Source of the DNA: VAZQ01 sp036557705 | GTDB lineage: Bacteria; Pseudomonadota; Alphaproteobacteria; Rhizobiales; Xanthobacteraceae | DNA length: 64,000 nucleotides | Direction of reading: 5' to 3' | Assembly (NCBI GenBank): GCA_036557705.1 | Contig: DATBHB010000066.1 | Coordinates: 1 to 64,000 of the forward strand | Shown here: piece after piece, positions 57,942-64,000 of the stretch | Layout of the letters: every line of letters begins with the position of its first letter | Position numbering within the stretch: position 1 is the first letter of the stretch | Made by a program: the position numbers and the translations under genes | The notes under the pieces: generated by a model | Database searches by the model: none | What the model saw: only the letters and a program-made list of their open reading frames with translations | Told to the model about the DNA's origin: nothing

Positions 57942-60900
57942 CTACGAGCCGAATTTATAGTTTACACCGGCCCGGACGATGCTTTCATTGAATTTGACGG
58001 CGACATTAGGGATTAAAGGTGGTCCATTCGCGTTCCCGATTGCGCAATCTGCCGTACATGACCCGTTGGCAAGGTCGATGAAGAGGTATTCGGCCTTGGC
58101 CGTCCAATTTCGGGCAATGCCGACCTCGACGCCGGCGCCGGCGGTCCAGCCGGCCTTGCTGGCGCTGCTGACAGGGTCGTTGGAGAAGCTCGCTCGGACA
58201 TCGCCAAACGCGGCGCCGGCGGTACCGTACACAAGAAAGCGGCGGAACGCATAACCGGCACGGCCCCGCACGGTGCCGAGCCAGCTGCTCTTTGTTAAAC
58301 ATCCTCCAGCACAGAGACTTGTGGCTGTGAAGGTACCAAATCCGCTGGCATCCGCCCGATCGGCATCGGCCTCGACGCCGAAGACAAGCGACCCGACCTG
58401 GTAGTTGGCGCCCAGAGTCCCGCCAAACGCAAAGCCGGAAGTCCCAAAGCTGCCCGTTGAACCGCCGGTCACGCTATCGGTCCACACGCTACCCCCGAAC
58501 GTAAAGCCGGCATTGAAGCCGAGATAGACGCCTGTCCAATCGATGACAGGCGAGATTGTCGTCGAACTGCTCGGCGGCGCTTTCGTGTACAGCGGCGGCG
58601 CGGCATTGGCGAATGCCGCTCCAGTGGAAGGCAATGTGCCCTTTAGTCCCACATAGACGGCGAACGGTATACCTGGAACGAAGGTTCGCGGATCGGTCAG
58701 GTTCAGATAAGGAAAGGAATCGGTCTCGAAAAAAGTGCCGTACACGTAGTAGTGCCGGTCGAACAGATTGCGTACCAGCCCGAAGGCCTCGAGGTTGGCC
58801 GATATTTTGTAAGACGAATGCAGGTTCACCACCCAGTAGGTCGGTATTTTCGGATTCTGGTTCGATTCATCGCCGACGATCCACTGGCTGCCGATGACGT
58901 TGAGATCGGCGCCGAGTTTCCAGGCATCGGTGATCTGGTACTCGCCGCCCAGTTTGAAGCGGAAGTCCGGGATCCCGGCAAGGTGATCTCCGGGCAGCAC
59001 AGAAATATTGCCGTTGGCGTCGGCAAAGGGATTGAACGGCGATGACAGAGTCAATGGATTCAAGAACGTGGCATCGACATAAGTGTAATTGGCATAAATG
59101 TTCCAGCGATCCCGTTTATAGGTCACGCTGGCTTCAATTCCCTTGCGCAGCGTATTTCCGGCGTTCTGAAAGAATTCGCGCCCGGTGATCGGGCTTGCGA
59201 CAAAGATGATGTCGTTCATATTGAGAGCGTGAAATCCGCCCACTGTCCAATTCAGTTGCCCTTGGGCAATGTCGAATTGACCTCGGAGGCCGGCCTCATA
59301 GGTATGAGTCACGACTTGTTGAAGATTGGGATCCCCGACAAGAGCGTTGTCGATCAGGCAGGGCCGGTTTGCATCGGAGCATTCCAGTTCCAAAGGAGTC
59401 GGGGTTCGATTCGCTACCGCAAAATCGCCGTAGAACGTCATATTCGGCGTAAGCTTATAAGTCGCGCCGATCATGGGATTGAAATGGCTGTAATTGTGGT
59501 TGCCGGTGAGCAAGGGATCGTCGCCCAGCTGATCCCGCAATGAGATCTGAGCCATGTTGAAACGCGCGCCGCCGGTGATCGACAGCCGCGAACTGAGGTC
59601 CAACGTGTCGGTCGCGTAGAGGCCGGTATAGAGTGTCGTCGCGCCCAATCCGACCGGCGCCACATCGCCCGAGGGCTGGTCGATGAAGAGCCCGGAACCC
59701 TGTACGGTCGGGAACTGGCTGGCGTTGACGGTCCCCAATTCGCTCGTGGTCGAAAATTGCACCAATCCGCGGTCGACGCTTAGTCCTGCCGTGAAGTTGT
59801 TTTCGCGTCCGAAAAGTTTTTCCGACGAGGCTGCCTGGGTGACGCCGCCAAAGCTGTTGGTTGTGGTCCAGGTGCGATCGATTTCGCCAAGGATGTTCGG
59901 GAAGCCAAGCGCGCCAGAGTTCGGGACCGTTTGTCCCCTGGTTGTGGTGAGGTTGGACAACGAGCCATCGAGATTCGGGAAGCAAAGGACGGCGGGGTCG
60001 GGACATCCCGAATTCTGAGCATCGGTGCCGTTGCCGTCGACGTGGCGTTGATGGAAATTACGATAATAGGCAATTGCCTGATAGGTCCAGGTATCGCTTG
60101 GCTTCCAGGCAGCACTCGCCGTCAGGAACGCGAGCTGGTTCTGTGTTGTTTGTGGAATGGTATAGATACTCGACCAGTTCTGGCTGAGCATCTGCACCGG
60201 CGTTGCGGCCGCCGCGCCGAAATTGTTGTCGGCAGCCGTGAAGGTTACGTGAAATTCGGTCTGGTCGCCACGAGCGCCAAGATCAGTGTAGAAGCGACGC
60301 AATGATGACGGCGAGGCATTACGCCAACCGGCGTCGTCGATCGCGTCAGCCGTTATGTAGCCGGAAAGATTTCCGACCTCGCCGCCGGCCTGCACCGATG
60401 TGCCGATGCGTCCATATGAGCCGCCGCTTACTTCGCCTTCGACGCCATGATAGGTGTATCCATTCTTCATTTGGAACGAGAGCGCGCCGCCGATCGCGTT
60501 GAGGCCGTAAACCGGATTGCTGGGAACCAGCGTCAGCTGATTGATGGCGTTCTGTGGAATGAAATCCCAATTGACCACATCGCCGAAAACCTCGTTGATG
60601 CGAACGCCGTTCTGGTAAACGGCCAGTCCTTGCGGCGTGCCGATGACCGGTGAAGCGATAAAGCCGCGATAGTTGAGATTGGGTTGGAATTCATTCCCGG
60701 TCTGATCGCTTAGCGCAACACCCGGCAGCGCTCGAACGATGGATTGCACGAGGTCGGGCGTCTTCGTGAATTCAAAATCCGAAGCACCTACTGCCTGGAC
60801 GTTGGACGGGATCTTGTCCCGATCGACCACGCCGGGCTCAGAGGGCGGCGGCCTGACTTGCGCAGGTGGCGGGGCGGTGGCCGGGACGGCTGGCGCCGGT

Positions 60901-61154
60901 CGGCGCTGAGCTGTGGTTGGTGCCGCTCGCCGCCGGCCCGCGGCGGGCGCGGCAGGGGCCCGTCGCGACGGCGGAGCTGCGGGTGTGGTCGAGATGACGC
61001 GGATCTCTGGAAGCGTCGTCACACTCGAATTTTCATTCGAGCTTCCAGCCTCCTGCGCCACACCGCTCCCGGGCGCCATCCCAAACGCAATAGGGATCGC
61101 CAAGAGCCATCCTGGGAACGTGGCGCACCCCTTACAACGTACGGCGTCCTTCAT
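57942..61154 (-). CDS. TonB-dependent receptor fused to a C-terminal Omp25-type beta-barrel
   Basis: A 1070-residue protein. Signal: WLLAIPIAFGMAPGSGVAQ. It has a TonB-box-like LPEIRVISTTP and an Ala/Pro/Arg linker (about 55-110). The plug domain follows (NVQAVGASDFEFTKTPDLVQ, NYRGFIASPVIGTPQGLAVY, NAIGGALSFQ), then a 22-strand-type barrel up to about 855 (FAVYVGLKGTL). After that comes TGAAFANAAPPLYTKAPP, then IDWTGVYLGFNAGFTFGG and a second, 8-stranded-type barrel ending IVRAGVNYKFGS. AFANAA looks like a buried signal-peptidase site, so the fusion probably joined two genes. Ligand unknown. The start at 61154 is preferred over a TTG at 61217. Confidence 0.9.
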   Translation of the reverse strand: MKDAVRCKGCATFPGWLLAIPIAFGMAPGSGVAQEAGSSNENSSVTTLPEIRVISTTPAAPPSRRAPAAPAAGRRRAAPTTAQRRPAPAVPATAPPPAQVRPPPSEPGVVDRDKIPSNVQAVGASDFEFTKTPDLVQSIVRALPGVALSDQTGNEFQPNLNYRGFIASPVIGTPQGLAVYQNGVRINEVFGDVVNWDFIPQNAINQLTLVPSNPVYGLNAIGGALSFQMKNGYTYHGVEGEVSGGSYGRIGTSVQAGGEVGNLSGYITADAIDDAGWRNASPSSLRRFYTDLGARGDQTEFHVTFTAADNNFGAAAATPVQMLSQNWSSIYTIPQTTQNQLAFLTASAAWKPSDTWTYQAIAYYRNFHQRHVDGNGTDAQNSGCPDPAVLCFPNLDGSLSNLTTTRGQTVPNSGALGFPNILGEIDRTWTTTNSFGGVTQAASSEKLFGRENNFTAGLSVDRGLVQFSTTSELGTVNASQFPTVQGSGLFIDQPSGDVAPVGLGATTLYTGLYATDTLDLSSRLSITGGARFNMAQISLRDQLGDDPLLTGNHNYSHFNPMIGATYKLTPNMTFYGDFAVANRTPTPLELECSDANRPCLIDNALVGDPNLQQVVTHTYEAGLRGQFDIAQGQLNWTVGGFHALNMNDIIFVASPITGREFFQNAGNTLRKGIEASVTYKRDRWNIYANYTYVDATFLNPLTLSSPFNPFADANGNISVLPGDHLAGIPDFRFKLGGEYQITDAWKLGADLNVIGSQWIVGDESNQNPKIPTYWVVNLHSSYKISANLEAFGLVRNLFDRHYYVYGTFFETDSFPYLNLTDPRTFVPGIPFAVYVGLKGTLPSTGAAFANAAPPLYTKAPPSSSTTISPVIDWTGVYLGFNAGFTFGGSVWTDSVTGGSTGSFGTSGFAFGGTLGANYQVGSLVFGVEADADRADASGFGTFTATSLCAGGCLTKSSWLGTVRGRAGYAFRRFLVYGTAGAAFGDVRASFSNDPVSSASKAGWTAGAGVEVGIARNWTAKAEYLFIDLANGSCTADCAIGNANGPPLIPNVAVKFNESIVRAGVNYKFGS

Positions 61155-61615
61155 GTACGAACCTGAACATGGTCGACTCTGAAAATCGGCGCCCGCGAAC
61201 GTTTCGTTGAGTCTCAAAAAGGAACATGCGCCGCCTCGGCAATTCGCTGCTGCTGGGCATGATCCGCCATGGTAAAAAAATTATTAACTTTGACCCTCCA
61301 ATTTCGCACGAACCCAAACAACGGCTCCGTCGCTCGAACCAGCTTTCCTTGTGCTGTCGACGCTTGATGGAGGAGATCGCGTTCGGTGAACCGCGCAAGC
61401 AGCCCGCGAACGGCCCTAACGGCGCTACGGTTCCGTCGTCAAATCGCATGCCCCACCCCGCTTTGCCCCGAGAGCGATACTGACACGAAGTCCCCGCCAG
61501 CGTAAGCAGGATATTGTTCAAAAAAGTTCCGGGAAGTTTTGGCAATCCGGCAGCTGTTACGATCGGGAAAAAGCCCTGCCGCCGCCGATCTTCGCCTCAC
61601 GGCTCACGGTGAGCG
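61155..61615. other. Upstream region of the TonB receptor
   Basis: These 461 bases have an AT-rich stretch around 61272-61292 (TAAAAAAATTATTAAC) that may be the receptor promoter. Short open frames here lack family resemblance and good ribosome binding sites. I see no convincing Fur or Irr box. Confidence 0.5.
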
Positions 61616-61691
61616 TGGTGCCCAGGGGCGGAATTGAACCACCGACACCTGCATTTTCAGTGCAGTGCTCTACCAACTGAGCTACCTGGGC
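61616..61691 (-). tRNA. tRNA-Phe (GAA)
   Basis: A 76-base tRNA with encoded CCA. The acceptor GCCCAGG pairs with CCTGGGC, the D-arm reads GCTCAGTTGGTAGAGC, the anticodon stem is CTGCA/TGCAG with loop CTGAAAA (anticodon GAA), and the T-arm contains GGTTCAATTCC. It ends the hisD-UPF0262-phosphatase-maf-yacG block, as in other Hyphomicrobiales. Confidence 0.97.
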
Positions 61692-61800
61692 GCTGCCCCC
61701 GCCGGCGCGGACGCGAAGCCCGCGCCTTATAAGGGCGGGTCCGCGAACTGTCCAGGATCGCGGGTCAAGCGGTTGCGCCCGATCCGGCCTATGAAATGAG

Positions 61801-62004
61801 CTAATGGGGCTCGTCAATGCGCTCGGCGGAGGCGCCGTCTTCGTCCTCGGCCTCGTTCACCGGCACGGCATAGACTCCGGAAAACCAGCGGTTGAGGTCG
61901 ATATCGGCGCACCGCCGGCTGCAAAACGGCCGATATTTCTCTGCTGCCGGTTTGCCGCAGATCGGACACGGCTTGGCGTTGGACGAGGCGGCAGGTGCGG
62001 CCAT
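61801..62004 (-). CDS. yacG: DNA gyrase inhibitor YacG
   Basis: A 67-residue zinc protein. The four-Cys site is KPCPICGKPAAEKYRPFCSRRCADIDLNRW, exactly the YacG pattern; the acidic tail (NEAEDEDGASAERIDEPH) is also typical. YacG binds GyrB and blocks DNA binding. The start MAAPAA at 62004 is used; the frame is open further, overlapping maf. Confidence 0.9.
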   Translation of the reverse strand: MAAPAASSNAKPCPICGKPAAEKYRPFCSRRCADIDLNRWFSGVYAVPVNEAEDEDGASAERIDEPH

Positions 62005-62047
62005 GCTCGCGATATGGGGACCGGGTGGGGCAAGTCCAACTGGCTGG

Positions 62048-62674
62048 TTAGCCGGCACTGAGCCAACCCAGGCGGATCGGATAGCCCTCGCCCAGGAGCA
62101 GCGTGGTGGTCTCGTAGAGCGGCAGCCCCACCACATTGGAATAAGAGCCGACGATCTTGACGATAAAACTGCCGGCAATCCCCTGCGCCGCATAGCCGCC
62201 GGCCTTGCCGCGCCACTCTCCGGAAGCGAGGTAAGCTTCGATGTCCTCTTCGGAGAGCCGCTTGAAACGCACGCGCGTCTCGACGAGACGTTGGCGGAAG
62301 GCTTCCTTGGGGGTGATCAGGCAAACCGCGGTATGAACCCGATGGTTGCGGCCGGAGAGGAGCCGCAGGCACTGAGCAGCTTCATCGAGCAGCTCGGCCT
62401 TGGGCAGGATACGGCGACCTACGGCCACCACCGTGTCGGCGGCGAGAATGTAGGAGCCCTTGAGTTCGTCATCGACGCGCACCAGGGGAAGCGCAGCCTC
62501 AGCCTTCGCCCGAGCCAATCGGTTGGCGCAGGCACGCGGCAACTCTCCGCGCTTGGGCGTTTCGTCGATCTCGGTCGGGCGCAGCGCGTCGGGTTCGATG
62601 CCGGCCTGGTTGATGAGCGAAACCCGCCGCGGCGAGCCGGAGGCGAGGACAAGCTTGGGCCGGCCGATCATCAT
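62048..62674 (-). CDS. maf: Maf-family nucleoside triphosphate pyrophosphatase
   Basis: A 208-residue enzyme that hydrolyses non-canonical or pyrimidine NTPs. The N-terminal LVLASGSPRRVSLINQAGIEP, central ILAADTVVAVGRRILPK and late GKAGGYAAQGIAGSFI motifs define the family. The double ATG at 62669-62674 is chosen because it precedes IGRPKLVLASGSPRR directly; the frame runs to 62755. It lies between the phosphatase gene and yacG. Confidence 0.95.
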   Translation of the reverse strand: MMIGRPKLVLASGSPRRVSLINQAGIEPDALRPTEIDETPKRGELPRACANRLARAKAEAALPLVRVDDELKGSYILAADTVVAVGRRILPKAELLDEAAQCLRLLSGRNHRVHTAVCLITPKEAFRQRLVETRVRFKRLSEEDIEAYLASGEWRGKAGGYAAQGIAGSFIVKIVGSYSNVVGLPLYETTTLLLGEGYPIRLGWLSAG

Positions 62675-62820
62675 GGCGTCGACGTGACGAGGCGATTGCC
62701 TGAACGGATTGACGAATCGGGATTTGATCAAACCAAGCATTATCGGGGAGGTCAAAGCAGCCTATCGGGAGGAGCGGGTCGGGCCGAAATTAGCGAAATC
62801 CGCCCAGCACAACAACCCGG

Positions 62821-63285
62821 TCATGCCTGAGCGGCGGCGGGCGCCGCAAACCTCGCCAGAATGCGATCCGTCAGCTGGTCGCGAACCGAACGATAGGCGC
62901 CGAGTCGCTGCTCGCGGTTGCCTTCGATAACGGTCGGGTCCGGCGTCGGCCAATATTCGACGTTCGCGGCAATCCGATGGGTGAGCGCGACCGCCTTGTG
63001 ATGGGCTTCGGGTGCGAGCGTGATGATGAGATCGAAGCTCAGCCCCTCGATATCCTCCAGATCTTCGAAGGTCATCGGCTCGTGCGCCGAAATATCGATT
63101 CCAATCTCCTCCATGGCGGCGACGGCGAATGGGTCGAGCGTCTCCTTGTGGACGCCGGCAGAGGCGACATAGAGGGAAGCCCCGAACAACTGCCGGCAGA
63201 GCGCTGCCGCCATCGGCGAGCGCACCGAATTGCGGCCGCAGGCAAACAGCACCGCGTGTGGCCGCGCCGGTCTGGGCTCGCCCAC
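62821..63285 (-). CDS. Low-molecular-weight protein tyrosine phosphatase / ArsC-like protein
   Basis: A 154-residue protein with the CX5R phosphate loop at residues 16-22 (CGRNSVR followed by S) and the general-acid Asp in TPDPTV. This fold serves tyrosine phosphatases and thioredoxin-coupled arsenate reductases. The extra resolving Cys pair of ArsC is not seen, so phosphatase is likelier. It starts with GTG after GGAGAGGA, 3 bases beyond the UPF0262 stop. Confidence 0.9.
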   Translation of the reverse strand: MGEPRPARPHAVLFACGRNSVRSPMAAALCRQLFGASLYVASAGVHKETLDPFAVAAMEEIGIDISAHEPMTFEDLEDIEGLSFDLIITLAPEAHHKAVALTHRIAANVEYWPTPDPTVIEGNREQRLGAYRSVRDQLTDRILARFAAPAAAQA

Positions 63286-63288
63286 GCG

Positions 63289-63789
63289 TCATCCTCTCCA
63301 GTGCAGGACGCAGACGAGGGTGAACAGGCGCCGCGCCGTTTCGAAATCGACGCGCACTTTGCGCTTGAGCCGCTCCATCAGGAGTTCGGAGCCCTCGTCG
63401 TGGAGCGCGCGACGGCCCATGTCGAGCGCCTCGATGCGTTCGGGCGTCGCGGTGCGGATCGCCGCGTAATAGCTGTCGCAGATCATGAAATAGTCCTTCA
63501 CGATGCGCCGCAGCGGCGAAAGCGACAGCAGATGCACCATTACCCGCGTGCCGTCGGCGCGGCGGATATCGAAGGCAAGGCGGTTCCCGGCGATGCTCAG
63601 ATGCAGCTTGAACGGTCCCCGCTCGCCGCCCTCGGGCGCAAAACTGTTGGATTCGAGGAGGTCGTAGATGGCGACCGCCCGTTCGTGCTCCACGTCGGGC
63701 CCGGAGCGGCCGATGGAGTTTTCATCGAGCGTGATCGCGATCAGGCGGTGGTGTTTTCGAACCGGCGGACATTCGGGCTGAGCGACCAA
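63289..63789 (-). CDS. UPF0262 family protein
   Basis: A 166-residue protein with the family strings RLIAITLDENSIGRSGPDVE, HERAVAIYDLLESNSF, VKDYFMICDSYYAAIRTATP and EALDMGRRALHDEGSELL. Function unknown, but it is conserved downstream of hisD in alphaproteobacteria. The start is uncertain: TTG at 63789 lies 4 bases after the hisD stop, whereas an ATG at 63831 would overlap hisD by 38 bases. Confidence 0.88.
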   Translation of the reverse strand: MVAQPECPPVRKHHRLIAITLDENSIGRSGPDVEHERAVAIYDLLESNSFAPEGGERGPFKLHLSIAGNRLAFDIRRADGTRVMVHLLSLSPLRRIVKDYFMICDSYYAAIRTATPERIEALDMGRRALHDEGSELLMERLKRKVRVDFETARRLFTLVCVLHWRG

Positions 63790-63793
63790 CGGA

Positions 63794-64000
63794 TCACCGC
63801 GGATTGAAGCGCATCGCGATGGAGCGCGCATGAGCATCGAGCCCCTCGGCCTCGCCGAGCGCAATCGCGGCGGGACCGAGCGCGCGCAGCTGATCGGGAC
63901 CGCATTTGAGGATGGAGGTGCGCTTCATGAAGTCGAGCACGCCGAGACCGGACGAAAAACGGGCCGAGCGCGCGGTCGGCAGCACGTGGTTGGAGCCGCC
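63794..64000 (-). CDS. hisD: Histidinol dehydrogenase, C-terminal part (partial)
   Basis: The last 68 codons, running off the right edge: GGSNHVLPTARSARFSSGLG, then VLDFMKRTSI and AIALGEAEGLDAHARSIAMR. GSNHVLPT-ARFSSGL is the conserved end of HisD, which makes histidine from histidinol; the His of SNHVLPT is near the zinc site. The first gene of the hisD-UPF0262-phosphatase operon. Confidence 0.95.
   Translation of the reverse strand, partial: GGSNHVLPTARSARFSSGLGVLDFMKRTSILKCGPDQLRALGPAAIALGEAEGLDAHARSIAMRFNPR

Noticed and set aside
61260..61300. Fur or Irr box in the AT-rich stretch before the TonB receptor
   Set aside because: The sequence is AT-rich but lacks the GATAATGATT-type or TTTAGAA-N-TTCTAA symmetry.
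61557..61817. Small protein-coding frame containing VAQLVEHCTENAGVGGS
   Set aside because: This is the antisense translation of tRNA-Phe, a well-known artefact.

Overview
The window is GC-rich alphaproteobacterial chromosome with no transposase, phage or plasmid gene. The aa3 cytochrome oxidase cluster, the hisD-UPF0262-phosphatase-maf-yacG-tRNA-Phe block, the CcdAB and HEPN/MNT pairs, an IalB protein, Omp25-type porins, a plant/alphaproteobacterial type GshA and many solute receptors of the tripartite tricarboxylate (Bug) type point to Hyphomicrobiales, most likely a Bradyrhizobium/Rhodoplanes/Xanthobacteraceae relative. This placement rests on recognised families, not on a database search.

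Layout. 1-4.6 kb: end of an unknown gene, an SDR protein, a bicupin, a secreted cyclase-family hydrolase and a Bug receptor. 4.7-13.1 kb: small exported proteins, a HEPN/MNT pair, nadA with a palindromic operator, an MFS carrier, an AcuI-type reductase, YbjN and a membrane glycosyltransferase. 13.2-19.7 kb: an outer-membrane barrel with a clear terminator, two more Bug receptors, an ornithine cyclodeaminase-like enzyme and a decayed stretch. 19.9-26.8 kb (minus strand): coxB-coxA-ctaB-coxF-ctaG-coxC-DUF983-SURF1. 27.2-34.2 kb: IalB, a Bug receptor, ccdAB, a PAN-domain protein, gshA, a GlcG/HbpS protein and an MltB lytic transglycosylase. 34.5-39.2 kb: an HMG-CoA-lyase-like enzyme and a CoA transferase, divergent from two cupins and a fifth Bug receptor. 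39.5-44.4 kb: a membrane GGDEF-EAL protein, and a zinc alcohol dehydrogenase plus membrane protein behind a possible EcfG stress promoter. 44.4-49.3 kb: a NitT/TauT-type ABC importer with an isochorismatase-like hydrolase and an amidohydrolase. 49.4-57.8 kb: a CDF metal exporter, a SWIM-SNF2 helicase, an exported amidohydrolase, small exported proteins, an isoprenylcysteine methyltransferase-like protein and an aldo/keto reductase. 57.9-64.0 kb: a TonB-dependent receptor fused to a second beta-barrel, tRNA-Phe, yacG, maf, a low-molecular-weight phosphatase, UPF0262 and the end of hisD.

The most unusual feature is a set of about thirteen intergenic copies of a modular palindrome built from GTAGGGTGGGCA-type arms. 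Arms differ between copies, but their partners change with them, so base pairing is kept. Paired arms occur in three different orders, and in five genes the terminal GTAG of the element supplies the in-frame stop codon. Several other palindromic families are interspersed. The second notable object is the TonB receptor/Omp25 fusion, whose junction looks like the end of an old signal peptide.

The metabolic genes suggest life on many organic acids and nitrogenous compounds: five orphan receptors with no TctA/TctB membrane proteins nearby, each close to small catabolic enzymes. The substrates cannot be read from the sequence.
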